Assembly: GCF_014290175.1 (NCBI RefSeq)
Contig: NZ_JACOOR010000002.1
Location: 448,773 to 512,772 of the forward strand
Length of the DNA stretch: 64,000 bases
Direction: 5' to 3'
Origin: Anaerosacchariphilus hominis
GTDB lineage: Bacteria > Bacillota > Clostridia > Lachnospirales > Lachnospiraceae
Of this stretch, positions 33,551 to 42,562 are shown one piece after another. The position numbers and the translations under genes are program-made. The notes below the pieces were generated by a model. It had not been told where the DNA came from and did not search any database. It saw only the letters and a program-made list of their open reading frames with translations. How positions within the stretch are numbered: the first letter of the stretch is position 1; every line of letters begins with the position of its first letter.

Positions 33551-34798
33551 ATGAAAAGACGAGTGGTAGTAACGGGGCTGGGTGCTGTGACCCCCATCGG
33601 AAATACGGTACCGGAGTTCTGGCAGAGCATCCGGGAGGGCCGGGTGGGAATCGGTGAGATTACCCGTTTTGATACAGAAAATTACAAGGTGAAGCTGGCT
33701 GCGGAAGTCAAAGACTTTGACGCGGCCGAACGCATGGATCCGAAAGGGGCCAAGCGCATGGAGCCCTTCGCCCAGTACGCGGTGGCTGCGGCAAAAGAAG
33801 CCTTTGCGGACGCGGGACTGGACATGACGAAGGAAGATCCTTTCCGGGCGGGCGTCATCGTGGGTTCCGGTATCGGTTCCCTGGAAACTGTGGAAAAGGA
33901 ATATGAGAAAATTTTAAAAGGTAATGCGAAGCGGGTAGCGCCCTTAATGGTGCCGAAAATGATCTCCAATATGGCCGCAGGCAATATCTCCATCCAGCTG
34001 GGACTGCGGGGAAAATGCACGAATGTGGTGACAGCCTGCGCATCCGGTACCCACTGCATCGGCGACGCTTTCCGGGCCATCCAGTATGACGACGCGGATA
34101 TCATGCTGGCAGGCGGCGCGGAAAGCTGTATCTGTCCCACCGGCGTGGCGGGCTTTCAGGCCCTGACGGCGCTGACCACGGAGACCGATCCGGCCCGTGC
34201 TTCCATTCCCTTTGACAAAGACCGCAGCGGTTTTGTACTGGGCGAGGGCGCAGGGGTAGTAGTTCTTGAGGAGCTCCAGCACGCGCTGGCAAGGGGCGCG
34301 CACATTTACGCGGAGCTTAAGGGCTACGGAGCCACCGGTGACGCCTTCCATATCACTTCTCCCTGCGAGGACGGAAGCGGCGCAGCCAAGGCCATGGAGC
34401 TGGCCATGAAGGAGGGCGGCATTGATCCCTCCCAGGTGGACTATATTAACGCCCACGGCACCGCCACCCACCATAATGATCTCTACGAGACCCGGGCAAT
34501 CAAGGTGGCTCTGGGCGACGCGGCAAAGGACGTGGTGATCAATTCCACCAAGTCCATGATTGGCCATCTTCTGGGTGCGGCAGGCGGCGTAGAGTTTGTG
34601 GTCTGCGCGAAAGCAGTAGAAGAGAACTACATACATCAGACCGTGGGAACCCGGGAGACAGACGAAGAGTGTGATCTGAACTACGCCATCGGCGCTCCGG
34701 TGGAAAAAGAAATCCGTTATGCCCTGACCAATTCTCTGGGCTTCGGCGGACATAACGCCTGCCTGCTGATTCAGAAGTATGAAGAGAGTTCCAGGTAG
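33551..34798 (+). CDS. fabF: 3-oxoacyl-ACP synthase II (KAS II)
   Basis: 415 residues; condenses malonyl-ACP with acyl-ACP. The catalytic Cys163 is in VTACASGTHC; the two histidines are in NAHGTATHHND and SMIGHLLGAAGG. It is followed by accB. Confidence 0.95.
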   Translation: MKRRVVVTGLGAVTPIGNTVPEFWQSIREGRVGIGEITRFDTENYKVKLAAEVKDFDAAERMDPKGAKRMEPFAQYAVAAAKEAFADAGLDMTKEDPFRAGVIVGSGIGSLETVEKEYEKILKGNAKRVAPLMVPKMISNMAAGNISIQLGLRGKCTNVVTACASGTHCIGDAFRAIQYDDADIMLAGGAESCICPTGVAGFQALTALTTETDPARASIPFDKDRSGFVLGEGAGVVVLEELQHALARGAHIYAELKGYGATGDAFHITSPCEDGSGAAKAMELAMKEGGIDPSQVDYINAHGTATHHNDLYETRAIKVALGDAAKDVVINSTKSMIGHLLGAAGGVEFVVCAKAVEENYIHQTVGTRETDEECDLNYAIGAPVEKEIRYALTNSLGFGGHNACLLIQKYEESSR

Positions 34799-34849
34799 CA
34801 GGACAGGTTTTGGAGTGAATGGCAGAGACAGGAGATACAGGAGTATAAC

Positions 34850-35314
34850 ATGGAATTTGAACAGATCTTGAAATTAATTGAAAGGGTTTCTGAGTCAAAG
34901 CTGGACAGTTTCAGCTATGAGCAGAACGGGACAAAGCTTCGGCTGGAAAAGAAGAAGCAGAAGATACAGATAAACGGGCTGCCGGACATGGCGGCGGAGC
35001 AGTCAGTTCAGGCGGACGGTTCCCGGGAAGGAAGCGCTGCAGCAGGTAGTTCTGATTCAGAGGCGCGGAAATCCGGTACGGAGATCAAGTCTCCCCTGGT
35101 GGGCGTCTTTTATGTTGCTCCTTCCGAGGACGCTGAACCCTTTGTGAGCGTGGGCGACCAGGTAAAGAAGGGCCAGGTAGTCGGTATCGTGGAGGCCATG
35201 AAGCTCATGAATGAAATTACCAGCGACTGCGACGGCGTCATCCGGGAGGTCTGCGCAGACAATGCCCAGGCTGTGGAATACGGCCAGCCCCTGTTCCGGG
35301 TAGAGGAGGATTAG
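34850..35314 (+). CDS. accB: Acetyl-CoA carboxylase biotin carboxyl carrier protein
   Basis: 154 residues. A helical N-terminus and a variable linker (about 45-75) precede a biotinyl domain with Lys118 in VEAMKLMNEI as the biotin site. It joins the AccC and AccDA products encoded downstream. Confidence 0.95.
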   Translation: MEFEQILKLIERVSESKLDSFSYEQNGTKLRLEKKKQKIQINGLPDMAAEQSVQADGSREGSAAAGSSDSEARKSGTEIKSPLVGVFYVAPSEDAEPFVSVGDQVKKGQVVGIVEAMKLMNEITSDCDGVIREVCADNAQAVEYGQPLFRVEED

Positions 35315-35317
35315 GCC

Positions 35318-35746
35318 ATGAACCATTTGGATATCAACCAGATCAAAGCAATCATTCCCCACCGGCATCCTTTTTTGCTGGTGGATTATATTGAAGATTA
35401 CGAGCCCGGCGAGTTTGCCGTGGGCTATAAATGCGTCAGCTACCGGGAGGACTTCTTCGCGGGACATTTTCCCCAGGAGCCGGTGATGCCGGGGGTGCTG
35501 ACCGTAGAGGCCCTGGCCCAGGTAGGCGCAGTGGCGATCCTGTCCCTGCCGGAGCATCGGGGCAAGACCGCTTACTTTGGTGGCATCGATAAATGCAGAT
35601 TCAAGGGAAAGGTGGTTCCCGGCGACAAACTGCGCCTGGAGACCCGGATTATCAAGCGCAAGGGCCCCCTGGGGGTGGGTGAAGCCATCGCCAGTGTGGA
35701 TGGTAACGTGGTGGTTCGGGCGGAGCTGACCTTTATGATAGGATAG
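35318..35746 (+). CDS. fabZ: 3-hydroxyacyl-ACP dehydratase
   Basis: 142 residues with a hot-dog fold. The N-terminal [13 protein letters not shown] and the catalytic region [20 protein letters not shown] (His and Glu) are diagnostic. It starts 3 bases after accB. Confidence 0.95.
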   Translation: MNHLDINQIKAIIPHRHPFLLVDYIEDYEPGEFAVGYKCVSYREDFFAGHFPQEPVMPGVLTVEALAQVGAVAILSLPEHRGKTAYFGGIDKCRFKGKVVPGDKLRLETRIIKRKGPLGVGEAIASVDGNVVVRAELTFMIG

Positions 35747-35753
35747 GAGTTTT

Positions 35754-37121
35754 ATGATGATAAGAAAAGTTCTTGTGGCCAACCGGGGAGAGATCGCGGT
35801 GCGTGTCATCCGGGCCTGCCGGGAAATGGGAATCGAGACCGTGGCGGTCTATTCCGAGGCCGACCGGGAGGCGCTTCACGCCAAATTGGCGGACGAGGCC
35901 GTCTGCATCGGGCCAGCGGCCCTGGCGGACAGCTACCTGTCCATGGAGAAAATCATCAGCGCCACCATTATTTCCGGAGCAGACGCCATTCATCCGGGCT
36001 TTGGACTTCTATCGGAAAACAGCAGATTTGCGGAGCTTTGTGAGAAATGCGGCATCATTTTCATCGGCCCCGGTTCCGGGGTTATCGCAAAGCTTGGCAA
36101 TAAGCAGGAGGCCCGCAATACCATGGCAGCCGCAGGAGTTCCGGTGATCCCGGGCACAAAAGAAGCAGTATACGACCCCGGAAGGGGTGCAGAGGAAGCA
36201 GCCCGCATCGGCTATCCGGTCATGATCAAGGCGGCTCTGGGTGGCGGCGGAAAGGGTATGCGGGTGGCGGAGAGCCCGGAGGAGTTTGAGAAGAACTTTC
36301 TGCTGGCCCAGACGGAAGCGAAGCAGGCCTTTGGCGATGATTCCATGTATATCGAGCATTTTATTACCCATCCGAGACACATCGAGTTTCAGATTCTGGC
36401 GGACAGCTTCGGAAATGTGGTGCATCTGGGTGAGCGGGACTGCTCCATCCAGCGGAATCATCAGAAAATGATCGAGGAGGCCCCGAGCCCGGCTCTGTCC
36501 GAGGAGAAGCGGCGGGAAATGGGAGAGACGGCCGTGCGGGCTGCAAAGGCAGCAGGTTATGTGAACGCCGGAACCATTGAATTCCTACTGGAAAAGAATG
36601 GAAACTATTATTTTATGGAAATGAACACCCGGATCCAGGTGGAGCATCCTGTGACCGAGTGGATCACAGGCATCGACCTGATCAAAGAGCAGATCCGCAT
36701 CGCGGCGGGGAAAAAGCTTGGCTTCACCCAGGATGAAGTGCGGGTAAACGGCCACGCTATCGAGGTCCGTATCAACGCGGAGAAGCCGGAGGAGAACTTC
36801 CGGCCCTGCCCGGGCACGGTGACGGGACTGCACCTGCCGGGCGGTAAGGGCATCCGTATCGACTCGGCCATTTACAGCGGTTATGCTATTCCGCCTTATT
36901 ACGATTCCATGATCGCGAAAATCAGCGTCTGGGCCCGGACCCGGGGAGAGGCCATCCGAAAAATGGAGAGCGCCCTGGGAGAGGTCATCATCGAAGGCGT
37001 GGACACCAATGTGAATTATCAGTACGGGATCCTGGAGGACGCGGATTTCCAGAAGGGAAATGTGGATATCGAGTTTATCCGCACCCGGGAGGAAAAGGCT
37101 GCCCGGGCGGAGACAGAGTAA
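35754..37121 (+). CDS. accC: Biotin carboxylase subunit of acetyl-CoA carboxylase
   Basis: 455 residues; carboxylates biotin with ATP and bicarbonate. It shows KVLVANRGEIAVRVIRA, the Gly-rich ATP lid ALGGGGKGMRV and FMEMNTRIQVEHPVTE. Tandem ATGs occur at 35754 and 35757; AGGAG at 35745-35749 is better spaced for the second. Confidence 0.95.
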   Translation: MMIRKVLVANRGEIAVRVIRACREMGIETVAVYSEADREALHAKLADEAVCIGPAALADSYLSMEKIISATIISGADAIHPGFGLLSENSRFAELCEKCGIIFIGPGSGVIAKLGNKQEARNTMAAAGVPVIPGTKEAVYDPGRGAEEAARIGYPVMIKAALGGGGKGMRVAESPEEFEKNFLLAQTEAKQAFGDDSMYIEHFITHPRHIEFQILADSFGNVVHLGERDCSIQRNHQKMIEEAPSPALSEEKRREMGETAVRAAKAAGYVNAGTIEFLLEKNGNYYFMEMNTRIQVEHPVTEWITGIDLIKEQIRIAAGKKLGFTQDEVRVNGHAIEVRINAEKPEENFRPCPGTVTGLHLPGGKGIRIDSAIYSGYAIPPYYDSMIAKISVWARTRGEAIRKMESALGEVIIEGVDTNVNYQYGILEDADFQKGNVDIEFIRTREEKAARAETE

Positions 37122-37143
37122 ACAGAGGAGCAAAGTCAGACTT

Positions 37144-38850
37144 ATGAATCTGGATCATGTATTTAAGAAAACGAAAAAACGAATCTTCAGCGGCAGCGTC
37201 CGGAAGCCCGAGGTTCCCGAAGGCCTTCTGGCCCGGTGCAACATGTGCGGCGGCGCTATCGTAGTGGAGGATGTGAAGAACCATTATTATATATGTCCCA
37301 GATGCAGGGGATATTTCCGGGTGCCTGCCTGGGAGCGGGTTGGCCAAGTGGCGGACGAGGGAAGCTTCGAGGAATGGGATCGGGAGCTGACAGGCAGTAA
37401 TCCTCTGGACTATGAAGGGTATGAAGAAAAGCTGGCGGTCACCCGCCTGAAGACCCGTCTCAGGGAGGCAGTAGTCACCGGAACATGCCGGATCGGTGGC
37501 GAGAAGGCTGTGGTCGGAGTCATGGACGGACGTTTCCTGATGGCCAGCATGGGCGAGGCTGTGGGTGAAAAAATCACCCGGGCCGCAGAGCGGGCCACCA
37601 AAGAGGGGCTTCCTCTGATTCTTTTCACCTGCTCCGGCGGAGCCAGGATGCAGGAGGGTATTTTTTCCCTGATGCAGATGGCGAAAACCAGCGCGGCCAT
37701 CCGACGCCATTCCGATGCAGGGCTTCTCTATATCACAGTTCTGACGGATCCCACCACCGGCGGCGTGACCGCCAGCTTTGCCATGGAGGGTGACATCATC
37801 CTGGCGGAGCCGGGAGCGCTCATCGGCTTTGCAGGCCCCCGGGTCATCGAGCAGACCACGGGGCAGAAGCTGCCGACGGGCTTCCAGCGGGCAGAATTTC
37901 TGCTGGAGCACGGCTTTGTGGACGGGATCGTGGAGCGAAGCGAGCTGAAGAGGACGTTGGGGGATCTGCTGCGGCTGCACCGGGCCCAGGGGGAAAAAGC
38001 AGAGGCAGGCAGCAGGGATGCAGGTCCCCGTCTGACAAAGCAGCGGGGAAGCTCAAAAACCGCATGGGAGCGGGTACAGCGGTCACGGGACAAAAAGCGT
38101 CCCCGGGGCCATGCCTATGTGGCCGCCCTTTTCGATGATTTCTACGAGTTCCACGGCGACCGCCTGTTTGCGGACGACCCGGCAGTTCTGGGCGGTATCG
38201 CCAGCTTCCGGGGGCGTCCGGTCACCGTCATTTCCCAGGAAAAGGATCAAAACTTCGGCATGTGCTCCCCGGACGGTTATCGGAAGTCCCTGCGTCTCAT
38301 GCGCCAGGCGGAGAAGTTCCACCGTCCGGTCATCTGCTTTGTGGACACTCCGGGAGCGGCCTGCGGCATCGACGCGGAGGAACGGGGACAGGGCGAGGCC
38401 ATCGCCCGGAATATCTATGAAATGTCGGCTCTGAAGGTGCCGGTTCTCACCGTCATCATCGGCGAGGGCGGCAGCGGAGGCGCTCTGGCCCTGGCTGTGG
38501 GAAACGAGGTCTGGATGCTGGAGAATTCTGTATACTCTATCCTGTCCCCGGAGGGTTTTGCCAGCATCCTCTGGAAGGACAGCAAACGGGCGAAGCATGC
38601 GGCGGAGTGTATGAGGCTGACGGCGGCAGATCTGAAGCAGGCAGGCATCGTGGAGCAGGTGTTCTCGGAGCCGGAGTCTTTTACCGAGGAGAACCTGTAT
38701 CAGGTGACGGTGCCGCTGGAAGAAAAGCTGGAACAGTTTCTGGAGCAGTATGGGCAAATGAGTGGCCGGGAGCTGGCGGATCAACGTTATGACCGGTTCC
38801 GGCATCTGGGAACCATAAAGAGCGAAACAGACAGAAAGAGAAAACTATGA
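37144..38850 (+). CDS. Acetyl-CoA carboxyltransferase, fused beta and alpha subunits (AccD-AccA)
   Basis: 568 residues from the ATG at 37144, with GAGGAG about 11 bases upstream; upstream in-frame sequence lies in accC. Residues 1-280 are AccD with the zinc ribbon CNMCGG...CPRCRGYF and carboxyltransferase motif SGGARMQEG. A linker (about 280-315) leads to AccA (DDFYEFHGDRLFADDPAV, DTPGAACGIDAEERGQ, GEGGSGGALALAVG). In many bacteria these are two genes; fusion fixes a 1:1 ratio. There is no frameshift, and the whole frame is open. Confidence 0.93.
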   Translation: MNLDHVFKKTKKRIFSGSVRKPEVPEGLLARCNMCGGAIVVEDVKNHYYICPRCRGYFRVPAWERVGQVADEGSFEEWDRELTGSNPLDYEGYEEKLAVTRLKTRLREAVVTGTCRIGGEKAVVGVMDGRFLMASMGEAVGEKITRAAERATKEGLPLILFTCSGGARMQEGIFSLMQMAKTSAAIRRHSDAGLLYITVLTDPTTGGVTASFAMEGDIILAEPGALIGFAGPRVIEQTTGQKLPTGFQRAEFLLEHGFVDGIVERSELKRTLGDLLRLHRAQGEKAEAGSRDAGPRLTKQRGSSKTAWERVQRSRDKKRPRGHAYVAALFDDFYEFHGDRLFADDPAVLGGIASFRGRPVTVISQEKDQNFGMCSPDGYRKSLRLMRQAEKFHRPVICFVDTPGAACGIDAEERGQGEAIARNIYEMSALKVPVLTVIIGEGGSGGALALAVGNEVWMLENSVYSILSPEGFASILWKDSKRAKHAAECMRLTAADLKQAGIVEQVFSEPESFTEENLYQVTVPLEEKLEQFLEQYGQMSGRELADQRYDRFRHLGTIKSETDRKRKL

Positions 38851-39905
38851 AACAAAAAGAATTACAAATCGGCAACCTGACTCTGCGCCGTCCCATCTTT
38901 CAGGGCGGTATGGGCGTAGGAGTAAGCCTGGGCGGCCTGGCGGGCGCTGTGGCGGCCGCAGGCGGGGCAGGAGCCATCTCCGCCGCCCAGATCGGTTTCC
39001 GGGAGCCGGATTTTGATACAAATACGGTGGAAGCGAATCTGCGCGCCATGGGAAAGGAACTGCAAAAGGCCCGGGGCAGGGCAGAAGGCGGCGTGGTAGG
39101 CTTTAATATCATGGTGGCCATGCAGCATTACGCCGATTATGTGAAGCAGGCTGTGAAGCTGGGAGCGGATTTTATCGTCTCCGGCGCGGGACTGCCTGTG
39201 GATCTGCCGGAGTACGCGGCGGGAAGCAATGTAAAGCTGGCGCCCATTGTGTCCACAGAAAAGTCCGCTGGGGTGATTTTAAAATATTGGGCGCGGAAGT
39301 TTGAACGGGTGCCGGATTTTCTGGTCATCGAGGGGCCGAAGGCCGGAGGACATCTGGGCTTCACCGGAGAACAGCTGACCTCTTTTGATGAGGCAGCCTA
39401 CGGCGAAGAAGTGAAGCGGATCATCGCGAAAGTCCGGGAATACGAGGCGCGCTTTCAGAAGAAAATCCCGGTGGTCCTGGGCGGCGGTATCAGCGGCATG
39501 GAAAAGGCCGCTCGGGCCTTTGCACTGGGGGCTGACGCCATTCAGGCAGCCACCCGTTTTGTGACCACGGAGGAATGCGACGCGGATCCGCGCTACAAGC
39601 AGGCCTATCTGGACGCCCGGGAAGAGGATATTCTGCTCATCAAAAGCCCTGTGGGTCTGCCGGGCCGGGCCATCCGAAACGTTTTCGCGGATCGGGTCAT
39701 GTCAGGAGAACGGATTGCGCCCGAACGCTGCCGGGGCTGCATCAAAGGCTGCAGGCCCACGGAGATCCCCTACTGCATCACCGAGGCACTGATCCGTGCC
39801 GTGAAGGGAGACAGGGAGAACGGCCTTCTGTTCTGCGGAGCGGATGCCTGGAAAGCGGAGCGGATAGAGACGGTGCAGCAGGTGGTGGATGATCTGCTGG
39901 GATAA
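38847..39905 (+). CDS. FMN-dependent oxidoreductase of the nitronate monooxygenase/FabK family
   Basis: 352 residues; a TIM-barrel flavoprotein (IFQGGMGVGVSLGGLAGAV, FIVSGAGLPVDLPEY, EGPKAGGHLGFTGE). It is longer than FabK and has a C-terminal cysteine cluster RCRGCIKGCRP that may bind metal or an iron-sulfur centre. It overlaps accDA by ATGA, so it is translated with the fatty-acid operon. Either a nitronate/propionate-3-nitronate detoxifier or a second enoyl reductase; I cannot decide. Confidence 0.8.
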   Translation: MKQKELQIGNLTLRRPIFQGGMGVGVSLGGLAGAVAAAGGAGAISAAQIGFREPDFDTNTVEANLRAMGKELQKARGRAEGGVVGFNIMVAMQHYADYVKQAVKLGADFIVSGAGLPVDLPEYAAGSNVKLAPIVSTEKSAGVILKYWARKFERVPDFLVIEGPKAGGHLGFTGEQLTSFDEAAYGEEVKRIIAKVREYEARFQKKIPVVLGGGISGMEKAARAFALGADAIQAATRFVTTEECDADPRYKQAYLDAREEDILLIKSPVGLPGRAIRNVFADRVMSGERIAPERCRGCIKGCRPTEIPYCITEALIRAVKGDRENGLLFCGADAWKAERIETVQQVVDDLLG

Positions 39906-39938
39906 AACTCACGCCTTTCCGAAACGGCAAAAGTATGC

Positions 39939-39990
39939 TATAATGACATCTGTATGTGTGGAGAACTTCCTGCATACAGATGTCATTTTT
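39939..39990 (+). promoter_or_regulatory. Extended -10 promoter and inverted repeat before the TetR-Wadjet operon
   Basis: An extended -10 TGCTATAAT (TATAAT 39939-39944) overlaps a perfect 14-bp inverted repeat (39943-39956 with 39973-39986, 16-base loop) that ends in five T (39986-39990). The hairpin can terminate the upstream fatty-acid operon. Because it spans the -10 and start point, it is also a candidate operator for the regulator that follows. Confidence 0.65.
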
Positions 39991-40010
39991 ATGTAACAGG
40001 AGAACAGAAT

Positions 40011-40535
40011 TTGAATCTATTTTCTCAGAATCACAATAAAAGAACCCGTTTCACCCGCATGTGTATCGGCGAGGCAGTCTTTTCCCTGATGGATAAGAAA
40101 GAATATGAAAAAATCAAGGTGTCGGACATCGTGAAGAGGGCCGGTGTGTCCCGTGTGACCTTCTATCATTACTATGAGACGAAAGAGGACGCGCTGACGG
40201 ATTTCTTCCATGAGATCGTAGCCGGATATATCCGGGAATGCCGGGAGGAGAAGGTGGGCCGGTTCCATGATCGGAGCAGCATCATCCATGCGCTGAAGTA
40301 TTTCGACCGATATGCGGTCTTTATCCTGAAGCTGGTGGACGCGAAGCTCCTCTACATCGTCCAGGACGCCATGAATGATTATATGATCAAACGAATCATG
40401 CCCCATTACAAGATACCGGCCTATGAGCTGTATTTTTACGGCGGGGCTCTGCTGAATGTGTTTATTCAGTGGGAGAAAAACGGAAAGCGGGAGCCGGCGG
40501 AAATGATTGCCGATCAAATTACCGCTCAGCTTTAA
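40011..40535 (+). CDS. TetR-family regulator next to the Wadjet locus
   Basis: 174 residues. The likely start is TTG at 40011 with AGGAGA seven bases upstream; the ATG at 39954 lies within the terminator/operator hairpin and has no ribosome site. The helix-turn-helix is typical (IGEAVFSLMDKKEYEKIKV then SDIVKRAGVSRVTFYHYYE). The C-terminal domain resembles the 'TetR_C_7/dihydroxyacetone kinase regulator-like' group. It is 12 bases upstream of jetA in the same direction and may control the defence operon and itself. Confidence 0.85.
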   Translation: MNLFSQNHNKRTRFTRMCIGEAVFSLMDKKEYEKIKVSDIVKRAGVSRVTFYHYYETKEDALTDFFHEIVAGYIRECREEKVGRFHDRSSIIHALKYFDRYAVFILKLVDAKLLYIVQDAMNDYMIKRIMPHYKIPAYELYFYGGALLNVFIQWEKNGKREPAEMIADQITAQL

Positions 40536-40547
40536 AAGGAGAACAAC

Positions 40548-41912
40548 GTGCAGTTTTTATATGAGATCCCGGCAGAGTTCTGGAGCCTGTTCCGGTCGGG
40601 CAACCGGGACGTGTATATCGAGGCCCTGCTGGCTATCAATGATGAATACCAGTATAACAATTATTTTTTAAGCAAGGACGCCTGCGCCCAGATCCTGTCG
40701 GATAAGTGCCGGGAATCTGCCTGGAGCTTCCAGAGGGAAGAGGACGAGACCGACGAGGAGGAGCAGAGCGCGCTGCCGGGCCGTATCCTGAACTGGCTGC
40801 TGCGCCATAGGTGGCTTCGAAAGGTGGAGGACTATGGTGCCATGACGGTCAATATCGTCATTCCCGATTATGCGGCGATCCTGATTGACGCCTTTGACCG
40901 CCTGGTCAATGAACAGACGGAGGAAACGGAGGTTTATATTCAGAATGTGTATGCCACCCTCTTTTCCTTTAAGAATGACAGGCGTAAAAACCTGTCCATG
41001 CTGAAAACGGCCCTGATTAATACGAAAAAGCTGAACAAGGCCCTGCAGGATATGCTTCATAATATGGACAAGTTCTTCGGGCGTCTGCTGGAGCAGAAGA
41101 ATTATAAAAATCTGCTGAAAGAGCATCTGGAAGGCTTTGTGGAGACGGCAGTACAGCAGAAGTACCATATTTTAAAGACCAGCGATAATTTTTATATTTA
41201 TAAAATGGATATCAAGCGGTGCCTGAGAAGTCTCCGGGAGGAGCCGGAGGTGGCTCCGGATCAGGAGAACGAAATGCTGGATCTGGTGGATCAGATCGAG
41301 CGGGGCTTTGAAGATATCGAGCACCGCATCGCCAATATGGACCGGGAGCACAGCAAGTATGTCCGGGCTACCGTCAGCCGCCTGAACTATCTCTTAAGCG
41401 ACGAGACAGAACGCCATGGCCTGCTGATTCAGCTTCTGAACGATCTGAGCGCCCAGGAAGACCCGGAGCGGCAGACAGCTATGCTGGGAGCCGTAGCCGG
41501 ACGGATGCAGCTTACCGGCTTTTCGGTGCTGAACGAACAGCCTCTGTATCGGCAGCGCAGGAGAAAACGCTTTGAGGAAGAACTAACCGGAGAAGAAAAG
41601 AGCGCGGAGCTGTCCAGGGAAGATATTCTGAAGATGAATCAGATCCGCCACCGGTTTACGAAAAAGCAGATCGAAGAATTTATCGGCGATCATATGGAAG
41701 ATGGCGTGCTGGAGACAGAACGTATGAACCTGCAGAGCGACGAGGATTTTGAAAAGCTGATCCTGGCCTACGATATCGCCATGCGCCGGAACAGCCGCTA
41801 TCAGGTAGTGGTACAGGAGGAACAGGTGGAGTATGGCAGTTACAGCTATCCCCGGATGGCATTTTTCCGGAAAGGACCGAAGACGTCTGCGGATGGAGAA
41901 CAGGGAGAATAA
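40548..41912 (+). CDS. jetA: Wadjet defence protein JetA
   Basis: 454 residues, GTG start with AAAGGAG upstream. The sequence is mostly helical (winged-helix start LYEIPAEFWSLF, then long helices rich in Glu/Arg) and agrees in size and position with JetA (formerly DUF5716), the kleisin-like subunit MksF/MukF equivalent of the SMC complex. The call rests mainly on the locus order JetA-JetB-JetC-JetD. Wadjet recognises and cuts circular plasmid DNA by loop extrusion. Confidence 0.85.
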   Translation: MQFLYEIPAEFWSLFRSGNRDVYIEALLAINDEYQYNNYFLSKDACAQILSDKCRESAWSFQREEDETDEEEQSALPGRILNWLLRHRWLRKVEDYGAMTVNIVIPDYAAILIDAFDRLVNEQTEETEVYIQNVYATLFSFKNDRRKNLSMLKTALINTKKLNKALQDMLHNMDKFFGRLLEQKNYKNLLKEHLEGFVETAVQQKYHILKTSDNFYIYKMDIKRCLRSLREEPEVAPDQENEMLDLVDQIERGFEDIEHRIANMDREHSKYVRATVSRLNYLLSDETERHGLLIQLLNDLSAQEDPERQTAMLGAVAGRMQLTGFSVLNEQPLYRQRRRKRFEEELTGEEKSAELSREDILKMNQIRHRFTKKQIEEFIGDHMEDGVLETERMNLQSDEDFEKLILAYDIAMRRNSRYQVVVQEEQVEYGSYSYPRMAFFRKGPKTSADGEQGE

Positions 41913-41932
41913 AAAAGGAAAGGGCATGAAAG

Positions 41933-42562
41933 ATGCTGGAACAGTATAAAGAATTAAACACAGCGGATCAGGAAAGTATGCAGAGCGCCATCCGGAAGCT
42001 TCTGTCGCAGACCTTTCTGCTGGATCGAAAGTATGATAAAAAGAGCGGCCGGATGGCTTCTGACCGGGAATATGAATTCTGCAGCAGACACCGGGAGTTT
42101 TTGAAGGAATATTTCGGGGTGGCAGGCATTCTCCTGGAGCAGAACGAGGAGCTGGGTATCATTTATATCCAGGGCATCGAGGGCGCCGGAGAGCGGCTGA
42201 CCAAGCTGACCACCATTTACCTTCTGCTTCTGAAGCTTCTCTATGATGAGAAAATGGCGGCGGTATCCACCAGCACCCAGGTCTTCGTGACCCTGGGAGA
42301 GCTGAACAGTAAGATGGGAGAGTTCCGCCTGGTGCGGGGGCTGCCATCGGTCACCGAGCAGAAAAAGGCCTTTGCGGCCCTGAAAAAGTATCAGATCGTG
42401 GAATTCCTGGACGCTTACGATGAGATGGGCGAGAACAGCCGGATCCTGATCTATCCCAGCGTGAACCTGATTCTCATGCGGGAGGACGCCCGGGAGCTGA
42501 TACGGACATTTGAGGAAACGGAAGAGGAGTCGGAAGATGGAACAGCAGACACAGGCTTATAA
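41933..42562 (+). CDS. jetB: Wadjet defence protein JetB
   Basis: 209 residues matching the DUF4194/MksE-like family (LLSQTFLLDRKYDKKSGRMASD, LTTIYLLLLKLLYDE, then ENSRILIYPSVN). It is a small winged-helix (KITE-type) partner that links the kleisin to the SMC ATPase. It overlaps jetC by 26 bases. Confidence 0.87.
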   Translation: MLEQYKELNTADQESMQSAIRKLLSQTFLLDRKYDKKSGRMASDREYEFCSRHREFLKEYFGVAGILLEQNEELGIIYIQGIEGAGERLTKLTTIYLLLLKLLYDEKMAAVSTSTQVFVTLGELNSKMGEFRLVRGLPSVTEQKKAFAALKKYQIVEFLDAYDEMGENSRILIYPSVNLILMREDARELIRTFEETEEESEDGTADTGL

